Assembly: GCF_000802245.2 (NCBI RefSeq)
Contig: NZ_CP021080.1
Span: 3,286,001-3,350,000, forward strand
DNA: 64,000 nt
Origin: Streptomyces pluripotens
GTDB lineage: Bacteria > Actinomycetota > Actinomycetes > Streptomycetales > Streptomycetaceae
Direction of reading: 5' to 3'
The notes under the pieces: generated by a model
Told to the model about the DNA's origin: nothing
Databases searched by the model: none
The model's input: only the letters and a program-made list of their open reading frames with translations
Part shown: positions 19,972-28,609 of the stretch, piece by piece
Layout: the number at the start of each line of letters is the position of its first letter
How positions within the stretch are numbered: position 1 is the stretch's first letter
Position numbers and translations under genes: made by a program

Positions 19972-21032
19972 GGTGAGTAGGTCCCGTTGAAAATGTCCAG
20001 TGCCTTCTGTACGGCCTCTGGGTTGTTTGTGAAGCGCGGATTCCGCGTCAACTGTGGGGCTGCGCTGATATCGCCCTTGGCCTTGGCGATCTGCTGGAGG
20101 GCGGCGTATTCGTTCCGGTCGAGCTTGACGATGCCCGCGCCGCTGTCGGGGTACACCGTGCCCGTGTCCTCGACGCCATACGTGCGCCCCTTGACCTCGT
20201 AACGGCTGGTGGCGTCGTCCCAGGCGGCCTTGCCGGCCGCGATGTCGGCGATGTCCTGGTGGATGTCCTGCTCGTAGCCGCGAAGAACAACACTGTTGGC
20301 CTCTCTGACATTGCGGCCACTGTGGGCGGCCCCCGAGACAGTGTGCCGGGCGTTCGGGGGTCTGAGGGACTTACCGGCTGCGGGTCCTTCAACGCCGCTC
20401 ACCGCAAGCCATGGCGACTTCCCCGCCCCGCTACCCCCGGCGTCGGAGCCGCTGATCCGCATCGCGTAGCCGTTACCCGCCGCGAGGTCACCAGTGGCTC
20501 CGCCGAGCTCGCCCGGAACTCCGGCGACGGCCATGCGAGGCCCGGTGAGATTGATATCGATACTGTCGAAGAAGCTCGTCAAGCCTCCGCTACGGACAGC
20601 CCTGTAGGTTGCACCCGCACCGCCGAAGCCACCGCCCAGAAGTGCGCCGTACACGCCGGCCTGGTGGGCCTCATCGAGGCTGAACCCACCCTTCTGCTCC
20701 CCCAAGGCGATGGACACGGGCTGGGTTACAGCGAGATCCACCGTAATGGATTCGACACCGGCGAAGGCTGCGGTGGCCAAGGTGGTGCCCGCGATGGTGG
20801 CGACCTCCTCGGTCACTGCGATGCCCAGGCCGGCGGCCATGTCCGCGACAGTGACCGCTGCCGCTGCTGCCGCGCCCTCCGAGACGCCCGCGGTGAAGAT
20901 GGCCAGGGCGGTACCGGCGACGAGGGTGGCGCCGACGATCTCCAGCTCGTGTTCCAGCTTCTTCTTCGCACTGTGCACGGCATCCGCGTACGCGTCCAGA
21001 GCCTTGGCCATGTCGCGGGCGGCGTCGGCCAA
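19968..21032 (-). CDS. Polymorphic toxin (type VII-secreted style), 5' truncated
   Basis: A 354-aa ORF opened by a TTG at 21032; in-frame coding similarity continues a few residues upstream (GHGWLKD) and then meets a stop. The N-terminal WXG-like or RHS-like part is therefore missing. Visible parts are a helix ADAARDMAKALDAYADAV, a Gly/Ala-rich hydrophobic segment (residues 30-75, like pre-toxin linkers) and a C-terminal domain of about 110 aa (VLRGYEQDIHQDIADIAAG; RYEVKGRTYGVEDTGTVYP; KLDRNEYAALQQIAKAKG), probably the toxic tip. That domain is not one I can name. It is followed by the putative immunity gene. The truncated export end suggests a displaced or orphan cassette. Confidence 0.55.
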   Translation of the reverse strand: MADAARDMAKALDAYADAVHSAKKKLEHELEIVGATLVAGTALAIFTAGVSEGAAAAAAVTVADMAAGLGIAVTEEVATIAGTTLATAAFAGVESITVDLAVTQPVSIALGEQKGGFSLDEAHQAGVYGALLGGGFGGAGATYRAVRSGGLTSFFDSIDINLTGPRMAVAGVPGELGGATGDLAAGNGYAMRISGSDAGGSGAGKSPWLAVSGVEGPAAGKSLRPPNARHTVSGAAHSGRNVREANSVVLRGYEQDIHQDIADIAAGKAAWDDATSRYEVKGRTYGVEDTGTVYPDSGAGIVKLDRNEYAALQQIAKAKGDISAAPQLTRNPRFTNNPEAVQKALDIFNGTYSP

Positions 21033-21061
21033 ATCCTTCAGCCAGCCATGCCCATCGTGGC

Positions 21062-21244
21062 ATGTTCTTCAAAGGCCAGCCCGAACTACTCTTCGATCAC
21101 CTCACCTGCCCCAGGACCCTCATGGTCTTCACCGCCGAGGAAGGCGCGGGAGCCCACTGCCACCCCGGCGCCAGGCGCCTGACCCAGGCCCGTATCTACG
21201 ACTGGCTTGACGACACCCTCAACGTCACCACCGCCATCGCCTGA
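21062..21244 (+). pseudogene. Alpha/beta-hydrolase C-terminal fragment
   Basis: CPRTLMVFTAEEGAGAHCHP, then ARIYDWLDDTL, is the C-terminal end of a streptomycete alpha/beta hydrolase, including the catalytic His region (GAHCHP). Everything upstream is replaced by the toxin remnant on the opposite strand, so about 80% of the gene is gone. Confidence 0.65.
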
Positions 21245-22044
21245 CCCTCCCGGAAGGAAGAACTCCCATGGCCCGCACCGGTATCAAGGCCGCCCTCACC
21301 GACCTGCTCCTCAACGACGAGCTCACCCTGGAGGAGGCGGTGGAGCGCCACTTCACCCCCGAGTACCGCCAGCGCACGGACGGCGAATGGTCCAACCGCG
21401 CCGAGTTCCTGCAGCACATGGAACACCTGCGCGCCATCGTCGCCGGAGGCGAGATCGAGGTCCACGAGGAGCTGCACGACGGCGACAAGTACGCCGACCG
21501 CCACACCTGCCGCATGACCAAGAAGGACGGCTCGACCGTGACCATGGAGGTCTATGTCTTCGCCGACCTCGCCGCCGACGGCCGCTTCAACCGCATCGAG
21601 GAGACGACCCTGATGCTCCAGGGCTCCGACGCCGACCGCAACCTCGGCAGCGCCCGCTGAACACCCCCACGCCGCAAAGAGATCGCACACCGGCAGCACC
21701 AGCGTCGTCCGGTGATGGCCCGCCAGGGCCGGACATGTCGTGTCCGGCCCCTGTGCGCGGCCGCGACGACTCCTCTCGGCCGGCTTGCGCGTCGACCCGC
21801 GCCGAGCGTCGGTCTCACGCCAGACGGCCTCGGCGACCGTGTCCCGGACCTCCGACTTGGACAGCGCGCGCCCCGGTCCCTCGAAGGTGCGGGAGAACAG
21901 CGGCTCGTCCCAGACCCGGTTCGTCATGGCCGCGAGGTGGATGCCCTGACGGATGATCTCAGCCTCGCCTATACCCCGGCGCTTGGCGGCCTCCTTGATG
22001 ATCGCCAGGTCCTCGGGGTCGGCGTAGACGTTGGTGCGCTTCAT
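21196..22044 (-). CDS. Ribbon-helix-helix antitoxin-like protein with abnormal read-through tail
   Basis: The ATG at 22044 opens MKRTNVYADPEDLAIIKEAA, a CopG/RHH DNA-binding start typical of VapB-type antitoxins, followed by IIRQGIHLAAMTNRVWDEPL. Similarity ends after about 100 residues (near 21750). The frame then stays open antisense to the SnoaL gene down to 21196, giving 282 aa instead of the usual 80-110. The tail has no recognisable domain and is probably a frameshift artefact or decay. No PIN-domain toxin follows, so it is an orphan. Confidence 0.5.
   Translation of the reverse strand: MKRTNVYADPEDLAIIKEAAKRRGIGEAEIIRQGIHLAAMTNRVWDEPLFSRTFEGPGRALSKSEVRDTVAEAVWRETDARRGSTRKPAERSRRGRAQGPDTTCPALAGHHRTTLVLPVCDLFAAWGCSAGAAEVAVGVGALEHQGRLLDAVEAAVGGEVGEDIDLHGHGRAVLLGHAAGVAVGVLVAVVQLLVDLDLASGDDGAQVFHVLQELGAVGPFAVRALAVLGGEVALHRLLQGELVVEEQVGEGGLDTGAGHGSSSFREGQAMAVVTLRVSSSQS
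21268..21660 (+). CDS. SnoaL/NTF2-like small protein
   Basis: A 130-aa protein with GGAAGGA before the ATG. It has the NTF2-like cone fold pattern: LNDELTLEEAVERHFTPEYR, then WSNRAEFLQHMEHLR, and strands around VTMEVYVFADLAADGRFNRI. Such proteins are small-molecule binders or isomerase-like enzymes; the ligand is unknown. It lies 23 nt after the broken hydrolase in the same direction, so the two were probably one operon. Confidence 0.75.
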   Translation: MARTGIKAALTDLLLNDELTLEEAVERHFTPEYRQRTDGEWSNRAEFLQHMEHLRAIVAGGEIEVHEELHDGDKYADRHTCRMTKKDGSTVTMEVYVFADLAADGRFNRIEETTLMLQGSDADRNLGSAR

Positions 22045-22116
22045 GGCTATGTACCAAATGTCCATGTGCCGGATTGATGTATGCGGTGCCACCTTCCCCG
22101 TGCCCCGCCGCCCGCC

Positions 22117-22620
22117 ATGGTCTCCCGCGTCTGCAGCGCCCTTCTCGGGACGCCCGCCCGGACCGCGGAGCGCCTGTCGGTGGGCTCCCGGACGGCCGTG
22201 TTCCGGACCGGCCTCAGTGACGGCCGCAGCGTGATCGTGAAGCTGTACGACCACACCGCCCGCCGCAACGCGCCGACCGAGGCCGCCGCCATTCACGCGG
22301 CCGGCGTCGCCGTACCTGTCCCGCAAGTGCTCGGCAGCGGCGCCGTCTCCAGCGAGGGAGCCACCGCGCCCATCGTCTGCGACCTCGGCGGTCACACACC
22401 GGGGCCTTCGTGCGCTCCGGCGCGTTCCGCACGCCCAAGCCCTCAAGGACCTCGCCGGCCTCCTCACGCGCCTGCACCGAGCACTGGCCGAGCAGGCAGT
22501 TCCTCGCCGCCCGTTCTTCGATTCGGTCTCCTCCCTGGCCCGCCGCTGCCCACCAGAATTGCTGAACCAGATCGGCCCCGCTCTCGCCGCCATCGCCAAA
22601 CACACCGGCAAAAGCAGCCA
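22117..22620 (+). pseudogene. Phosphotransferase (APH-like) pseudogene
   Basis: The first 95 residues match the N-lobe of aminoglycoside-type phosphotransferases (SVGSRTAVFRTGLSDGRSVI, then VKLYDHTARRNAPTEAAAIH). After about 22400 the reading frame is lost; pieces such as DLAGLLTRLHRALAEQ and PELLNQIGPALAAIAKHTGK appear in other frames, requiring at least two frameshifts. The catalytic lobe is absent, because similarity stops near 22620. Confidence 0.6.
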
Positions 22621-22636
22621 TTTTGCTAGGAGTCCC

Positions 22637-22729
22637 CGGGGCCTGCAGAAGAACACCATGGGTGCTTGCGTCGCGCTGACCAGCGGTGTCAAGTACCAGA
22701 GCCATCGAGTTGATTCCCTGCAGGCCCCG
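22637..22729. repeat. 12-bp inverted repeat bracketing 93 bp
   Basis: CGGGGCCTGCAG (22637-22648) recurs inverted as CTGCAGGCCCCG (22718-22729) just beyond the dead phosphotransferase. It could be ends of a lost element or a hairpin; no transposase is present. Confidence 0.4.
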
Positions 22730-22772
22730 AGGGGTCACCTCACTCGGGCAACATCGGGGGCGCGGTCGCCGG

Positions 22773-23717
22773 TCAGCTCGGAGTGCCGAAGTCCTGGACC
22801 CACCAGGGGCCGTTGGGGCTGAGGTTGACGCCGACGCCCAGATCCTTGAAGCCGCAGTCGAGGATGTTGTCGCGGTGCGCAGGACTGTTCATCCAGTCCC
22901 GCATCGCGGTACCGGCGTCCTTCGGACCCTTGTGAATGTTCTCGCCCCACCTTCGCCAGTCGTAGCCCGCCGCTCCGATCCGGTCACCGGGGTTCCGTCC
23001 GTCCGGACTGTCGTGCTCGTAGTAGTTGCGAGCGGCCATGTCATCGGCGTGGCCTTGAGCGGCGGCCTGGAGGCGGCCGTCGACACGCAGTGGTGCACAG
23101 CCGACCTTTGCCCGCTCCTCGTTGGTGAGTCGGACCACTTCCCGGGCGAGTTCGGCGGCTGTGCCGGAGACCGGGCCTCCGGGACGGGGGGTACCCGCGG
23201 TGCGCTCGGGGCTCGGCGCTGTGGTTCGCCGCGTCGGACGTGGCCGGTTCACAGGCGCGGAGTGGGCCGTGTCCGCACCGGACGCGCGAGGGGCGGCGGG
23301 CCTCCCGGTCCCGGACGGTTCCGCCGTGGCCGTGGCCGTGGCGGTGGCGGACGCCGAGGCGGACGCCGAGGCCGTGCGGGACGCGGATGCCTGGGGTCGG
23401 GTGGTGACGGACGCCCCGGACTGGGGCGCTTCGGGCTCGCGCTCCAGGGATTCCACCTGATTCGACGCCTTGGTCCGCGCACCGTCCCCGTGGCCGCTCA
23501 GGGCGTAGCCCACACCCGCGGTGACCGTGAAACCAGTCACCGCGGCGATGACGAGCCTTCCGCCCCGCGCCCGACGCTGTCCCCTTCTCGACGCGCGCGA
23601 CCTCCGGTCACCCAGGGGTCGAGTGTCCCCGGGTATCTCCGGAAGGTCGGGCGTCGCCGGGGGCGATGGCCGGCTCTCGCCCGGCTTGTGCGCGTGACGA
23701 GGGTCGTAGTGGCGCAT
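22773..23717 (-). CDS. Secreted or membrane-anchored CAP-domain protein
   Basis: A 314-aa protein with ATG at 23717 and GGAAGGAG before it. It has a basic cytosolic start, a single membrane span near residues 55-75 (RLVIAAVTGFTVTAGVGYAL), a Ser/Thr/Ala/Pro-rich linker with an alternating SAT/AT run, and a C-terminal CAP/SCP domain. The domain shows LTNEERAKVGCAPLRVD, HADDMAARNYYEHDSPDGR, GENIHKGPKD and WMNSPAHRDNIL. Bacterial CAP proteins work outside the cell; most lack a proven activity. It is divergent from an ECF sigma factor that carries the same kind of domain. Confidence 0.88.
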   Translation of the reverse strand: MRHYDPRHAHKPGESRPSPPATPDLPEIPGDTRPLGDRRSRASRRGQRRARGGRLVIAAVTGFTVTAGVGYALSGHGDGARTKASNQVESLEREPEAPQSGASVTTRPQASASRTASASASASATATATATAEPSGTGRPAAPRASGADTAHSAPVNRPRPTRRTTAPSPERTAGTPRPGGPVSGTAAELAREVVRLTNEERAKVGCAPLRVDGRLQAAAQGHADDMAARNYYEHDSPDGRNPGDRIGAAGYDWRRWGENIHKGPKDAGTAMRDWMNSPAHRDNILDCGFKDLGVGVNLSPNGPWWVQDFGTPS

Positions 23718-23775
23718 GGTGGCTCCTTCCCTGGCCGGTCGTTCCGGCGCACAGGAGAGCGGTCCATGCAGGTCG

Positions 23776-23789
23776 CATAACAGGTTATG
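23776..23789. promoter_or_regulatory. Palindrome CATAAC-AG-GTTATG
   Basis: A perfect 6-bp inverted repeat about 60 nt upstream of the CAP gene start, in the 440-nt spacer between the two divergent CAP-related genes. It is a candidate regulator site; the rest of the spacer holds nothing recognised. Confidence 0.4.
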
Positions 23790-24160
23790 TGGAAAAGATT
23801 CTGCGGAAGGCCGGCGTTGGTGGCGGGAGCGACTCGCGCGGAGCGCGTTCCCGGCCGTCACCGAACCGAAGTCCCGGAGGGCTCCGCGGCGGCCGTCCGT
23901 ACGGGCAGTTCGTCGACCGTCGTGTCCCTGGAGCGGAGACGGGCCGACCGTGAGGCGCCAACGTGGCTGCCGGCCGCGGACGGAGGCCGCCCGGACCGGC
24001 AGAGCCCAGAACACACGTCCGGTACTGTCCCTGACTCAAACCGCGGGGCCCGCGGGCTCGGGCGTCTCGGCCAGTCGTCGAGGCGTGCTCCGACGACCGG
24101 TCCCGAGGACGGGGGGGAGGAAGCCGGTCCCGAGGACGGGGAGGAAGGGGAGAGGGACGG

Positions 24161-25693
24161 ATGAAAAGGGAAAACCTGCACGGGGTCGATGTCGTCACCG
24201 CCGCGCGCGACGGGGACCACCATGCGCAGCACCAACTGGTTGCGGACTACCTGCCGCTGGTCTACAACATCGTGGGACGCGCGCTGGACGGTCACACCGA
24301 CGTGGACGACGTCGTCCAGGACACCATGCTCCGGGTGCTCCACGGCCTGAGCGGGCTGCGGGAGCCGGCGCGCTTTCGCTCCTGGATGGTCGCCATAGCC
24401 GTGAACGAGATACGTCACCGCTGGCACGGCAAGCAGCGCGACACGGCAACCTCCCTCGAGTCCGTTCCCGAAGGCGCCGACCGTGCCCCCGACTTCGTCG
24501 ACTTGACCATCCTCCAGCTCGAACTCTCGGGGCAGCGCCGCGAGGTGGCCGAAGCAACCCGATGGCTCGACGAGAACGACCGGGAGGTCCTCGCCCTGTG
24601 GTGGGAGGAGGCCGCCGGCCGACTCACCCGGGACGAGCTGGCAGCGGCCCTCGGCCTGACTCCCCAACACGCCGGTGTGCGCGTGCAGCGCATGAAGGAG
24701 CGACTGGAGGTGAGCCGAGTCGTCGTTCGCGCCGTCGGCCTCCGTGCTCACTGCGAGGAACTGGGAGAGGTCACCGCGGGCTGGGACGGTACGCCGTCGT
24801 CCGTGTGGCGCAAGAGGATCGCCAGACACGCGCGTACGTGCCCCACATGCTCCACGCACTGGACGGACCTCGTACCACCGCAGGGACTGCTGGCGGGTGT
24901 GGCGATGGTCGTACCCCTGCACGGCTACCCGGCTGCACCGCCCCACCTGTACGGCCTGAGCGGACATTCCGGCTCCGCCAGCCCCGTCGACCCCTCGGTC
25001 GCCACAAACGGGGTGACCGCCGCACCGGGCCCGGGAGCCGGAGGTGAAGCGGTGGGAAGGGCCGCGACGAAGTGGCCCGTCGTCGGCGCCGCGGGGGGCG
25101 GAGCGGTGGCCGGTGCGCTCCTGCTCTCCCTGCTGTGGCCCGGCTCCGAACAGGCGCCCGAGCCCAAGACCGTCCGCACGACGGTCGCGTCCCGCGCCCC
25201 CTCGGCCTCGTCGCCCACGCCGACCCCCACGCCCACACGCACGCCCACACGCACGCCCTCCCCCACGCCCACCCCCACACGCAGCACTCCCAGCCCCACC
25301 CCCGCAGCGGTGGGACCCGCCCAACGGCTCACCGAACTCGTCAACGCCCGCCGGGCACAGGCCGGCTGTGCACCACTGAGGATCGACCCTCGGCTCAATG
25401 AGGCTGCCGGCAAGCACGCCGCGGACATGGTGGCGCGCGGCTACTTCGATCACGCGAATCCGGAGGGGCGGCACGCGGACGAGCGGATCAGTGCCGCCGG
25501 ATACGACTGGAGCGCCTGGGGGGAGAACCTGGACCGGGGCGTCTCGGACCCGTCCACCGTGGTCGAGGACTGGATGGACGGTTCGATCCATCAGGAGAAC
25601 ATGCTCAACTGCGCATACCGAGACGTGGGCGTCGGTACGGCGAAGGGTCCCGACGGGATGGTGTGGGTGCAGGATCTCGCGCGACCCGCCTGA
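24161..25693 (+). CDS. ECF sigma factor fused to transmembrane CAP domain
   Basis: A 510-aa protein. Residues 1-190 are an ECF sigma factor: region 2 around VADYLPLVYNIVGRAL and DVDDVVQDTMLRV, region 4 around RLTRDELAAALGLTPQHAGV. Residues about 205-240 hold a zinc-finger-like anti-sigma stub (HARTCPTCSTHW). A single membrane span follows (about 295-320, VVGAAGGGAVAGALLLSLLW), then a Pro/Thr linker, and residues 385-510 form an extracytoplasmic CAP domain (LVNARRAQAGCAPLRID, MVARGYFDHANPEGRHADER, GENLDRG, WMDGSIHQENML). One chain thus joins an outside sensor-like domain to a DNA-directed sigma factor. The neighbouring divergent CAP gene is the obvious first target. Confidence 0.85.
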   Translation: MKRENLHGVDVVTAARDGDHHAQHQLVADYLPLVYNIVGRALDGHTDVDDVVQDTMLRVLHGLSGLREPARFRSWMVAIAVNEIRHRWHGKQRDTATSLESVPEGADRAPDFVDLTILQLELSGQRREVAEATRWLDENDREVLALWWEEAAGRLTRDELAAALGLTPQHAGVRVQRMKERLEVSRVVVRAVGLRAHCEELGEVTAGWDGTPSSVWRKRIARHARTCPTCSTHWTDLVPPQGLLAGVAMVVPLHGYPAAPPHLYGLSGHSGSASPVDPSVATNGVTAAPGPGAGGEAVGRAATKWPVVGAAGGGAVAGALLLSLLWPGSEQAPEPKTVRTTVASRAPSASSPTPTPTPTRTPTRTPSPTPTPTRSTPSPTPAAVGPAQRLTELVNARRAQAGCAPLRIDPRLNEAAGKHAADMVARGYFDHANPEGRHADERISAAGYDWSAWGENLDRGVSDPSTVVEDWMDGSIHQENMLNCAYRDVGVGTAKGPDGMVWVQDLARPA

Positions 25694-26544
25694 CCCGCTC
25701 GGTGACCGCGTCCGGCTCACGGTCCAGCATCGCCGTCAGCACCTCGCCCTCGTCCAGCTTCGGGTTCGCCGTCGCCGCGGTGCGCCGGGCCGATCCGGCC
25801 GCCGTGCCCGCCGTCCTGCGCGAACTCACCGCACTGGCGGCTGTCCTGCTGCACCACCGACGCCGGTAAGGCACGGGGTCTGCCGCCGGCAGGACCGGCG
25901 CAGGCATCCGGCCTTCCTGTAGCCCTTGCCCGCGCCGCAATTCGCTCACCCTCGTGGGGCGCATCCCTCTATGACCATGGGGGACAAGATTCGAAGACAG
26001 CGTCGGCACGCGCCCGTTGACGCCCTCACCGCGAACGTCAACGACACTCCGGGCACGAGGAACGTGACACACCCGTCACCACTGAAGAGGCAGTGCCATT
26101 CACGGCAGGTCCGGGACCGGCCGCCGGGACCGCAGACACCACGCCCTGACGCAATCGCTTCCTGGAACCCGGTCGTCCACAGACCCCAACTGCCCTTCCC
26201 CCGCCCTACGGGCCTCCCTTTTAGACAACAGACACCCCGCCACCCGAACCGTACAGTGGGGAACACCTGTTCAATTCGCCTCTACGGGAGGCCCGTTACG
26301 CGTAAGGCCGCCGACCTGCTCACCACGTGGACCGCTGCCTGTTCGTGAGCGGCTCCACCTAGTCCGGCGCGCGCCTGGGCGTCACGTCCACCAGGTCCGG
26401 CGGCGAGATCACCTTCCGACAGCCCCAAGACAGACCTACGTCGAGGGCAAGTCGATGAACACACAACCAGTGCTGGGGCGCCCTCGAACTCGATACGAGC
26501 AGCACTGAGACACGTCCACGCCTACTCAACGAACGGAGAACCAC
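25694..26544. other. Long spacer with small gene remnants
   Basis: About 850 nt without a convincing gene. A plus-strand stretch at about 25760-25869 encodes AVAAVRRADPAAVPAVLREL followed by TALAAVLLHHRRR, which resembles a small helical streptomycete protein but lacks its own start. No promoter or terminator stood out. Confidence 0.4.
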
Positions 26545-27670
26545 ATGCGTGTCAGCGCATCCCTGCCCCGCATGGCGGCCCTCGTCGCCCTCCCCCTCGC
26601 ACTCGTCGCCACCACCACGGTGGCCTCCCGTGCCGACGATGCCCCCGCCGCCCCGGCCCCCCCTGAACGCGCGTCAGCGCTCCGACCTCACCGAACAGCA
26701 CCTGAATATCGGCCGCACCGGTGGTGGCCGGGCCGCCCTCGTCAACAACACCCTGGCGGACCGGGGCGTGACCTCCACGGCAGCTCCGGGGGTCGTGACA
26801 CTGACCTGGAAGCCCTACGCGGCTGACGCCCGTTACACCGTCGTCCGCGGCGAAACCCCTCTCACCACCACCAAGCCGGGCCAGGCCACCTTCAAGGACA
26901 CCACCGCCACTGCCGGCGCCTCCTATCAGTACAGGATCATCCCCCAGCTCAAGGGCGACACCTCTGCCGCTCGCACCTGGGGCCTCACCGTCGCTGTGCC
27001 CAAGGTCAAGCACGGCGAGGCCGAAGCGGCAGCCGTCCAACGCACCGCCGTCGCCCAGGCCAAGGCCGCCAAAGCGTCGGCCACCACCACCTTGACGTGG
27101 ACAACATTCATCCCCGACAAATACATCAACCAGCCCATACCCAAGGCGTGCAAGTACTGGGGCACAAAGTACGTCTACGGCGGCGATAACCGTGGCTTTG
27201 ACTGGAAGAGTTCCCGTTACCGCACCTCCGAGTCTGCCGTCATCACCTGGAAGAATCGCAAGGTCAGCGGATACACCTCCGTCAAGGCCACCCACGTCTA
27301 CCGAAAGTCCAACCACAAGTTGGTCGCCCAGAAGACCGCCAGCGCCAAGGACATGAAGGTCAAGAAGCTCGGCTCCGGCTCCGGATACGTCGACATCCGC
27401 ATGGTGACCCACGCCACCAACCCGTTCTGCGGCGGTATCGCCAAAGTAAAGGGAGCCATCGACGGTGCGTTGACGTTCCACATAACCCGTGGAGGCTGGG
27501 AAATCCGCTCCGGCAACCACCGGCGGATGCCCAACCACGAGATCTACATCTACAACGGTGGACGTGTCACCTGGGTCTACAAGAGCAAGTACGCCTCCCC
27601 GCTGTGCCTCGTCGGCGCCCTGCTGTGCGACCTGAGGAACCTCACCGGCTACTACGGCAAGTACAAGTAA
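26545..27670 (+). pseudogene. Secreted protein with FnIII-like domain, frameshifted at poly-C
   Basis: The ATG at 26545 (ACGGAG before it) starts a clear signal peptide, MAALVALPLALVATTTVASR, in frame 1. The mature protein continues in frame 2 from about 26665 (NARQRSDLTEQHLNIGRTGG). The switch lies at a run of seven C (26657-26663); removing one C would restore a protein of about 375 aa. Residues around 75-130 look like a fibronectin type III fold (GVVTLTWKPYAADARYTVVR; ASYQYRIIPQL). The C-terminal 200 residues, rich in Lys, Tyr and Gly, are not recognised. The long intact second part suggests a sequencing slip or a recent or phase-variable mutation. Confidence 0.7.
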
Positions 27671-27682
27671 GCACCCGAGCAC

Positions 27683-27724
27683 GAGGAAGGCCCCGGCGCG
27701 CTACCCACTGCCGGGGCCTTCCTC
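27683..27724. terminator. Shared bidirectional terminator
   Basis: GAGGAAGGCCCCGGC pairs perfectly (15 bp) with GCCGGGGCCTTCCTC around a 12-nt loop, between two convergent genes. Confidence 0.85.
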
Positions 27725-27737
27725 ATACCGCGATGAG

Positions 27738-28169
27738 CTAGGCGAAGATCTTCTTCCAGGCCATCCCACCGGAGACGAAAACGAAGAACACGTAGCCGGT
27801 GTACAGGGCCCAGATCAGCAGCATCCCACCCCACTCGCCCCACGTCACGGCCACGGCCATCACCGTAAACAGTGCCAGAAGGGCAAATGCCAGCCCGGCC
27901 GCCGGCCAAAATCGGGAGCGTAGACCGTCATAACGCCGGAAGGCCGCTATCACGCCGACGACCTCACCGGCCAACAGCAGCGGCACCAGCACCAGCCGGG
28001 TGCCGAAGGTCAAGAACAGCCCGTCCGGCTCCTGCGAGAACCCCCACAGCATAGTCGTCACCGTAGCGAGCAGCCACGGCACCACAGCCACCCAGATAAC
28101 CAGCGGAAACACCACACGCCTGGCCGGCACCACAGCAGATTCCCGAACAGTATTGGTCACGAAACCCAC
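27738..28169 (-). CDS. Small four-span membrane protein
   Basis: A 143-aa protein with GTG start and GGGAG at 5 nt. Four hydrophobic segments are visible (VVFPLVIWVAVVPWLLATVT; LVLVPLLLAGEVVGVIAAF; AAGLAFALLALFTVMAVAV; GGMLLIWALYTGYVFFVFV). There is no recognised domain and it appears monocistronic. Function unknown. Confidence 0.7.
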   Translation of the reverse strand: MGFVTNTVRESAVVPARRVVFPLVIWVAVVPWLLATVTTMLWGFSQEPDGLFLTFGTRLVLVPLLLAGEVVGVIAAFRRYDGLRSRFWPAAGLAFALLALFTVMAVAVTWGEWGGMLLIWALYTGYVFFVFVSGGMAWKKIFA

Positions 28170-28609
28170 AATACTCCCGGGCCCGGATCCCCCGGCACAT
28201 GCCCCGGATCTGGACGGACATCACGTGTGGCTCACCTGTCAATACCTCGGCGACGGCCTGACCACGGCGTTCGACCCACGGGAGGCGGCGGCGCAGCTAC
28301 GGCAGGCGACCGAGGACGAGAAGGCCGGCCGCGCGCAGGCGGCGCGGTCTGAAGCGGAGCGTTGAAGGCCGACGGGGGAATCGGGCGCGCCCGGAGGGTG
28401 CAGGCGGAGCGGCTGTGCGGGCAGCCGAGGCGCCAGCAGGCTGCGGTGGTGATGTCAGCGGAGGGGGCCACGGCCGATGCCTGGTCCTGCCCCCCGGATC
28501 AAGCCCGCCGCGGCGCTCGCCCCATCTCACGGCCGGCGGGAACATCGATGACGTCGACGCTGACCGGTCCTGCGCCCGCCCCGGTACGGCGCGGGCGCAG
28601 GACACTCCG
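28170..28609. other. Spacer with possible gene remnant
   Basis: A plus-strand frame ending at 28365 carries VWLTCQYLGDGLTTAFDPRE and AAAQLRQATEDEK and may be the tail of a lost gene. Nothing else was recognised. Confidence 0.35.

Noticed and set aside
19968..21032. Toxin-like gene considered as part of a phage
   Set aside because: No phage structural, integrase or lysis genes nearby; the membrane-linker plus tip layout fits polymorphic toxins better.
25930..25945. Minus-strand NCGAGKGYRKA considered as a SEC-C zinc motif
   Set aside because: Only a dozen residues, preceded by a stop and lacking the first Cys pair; too weak to annotate.
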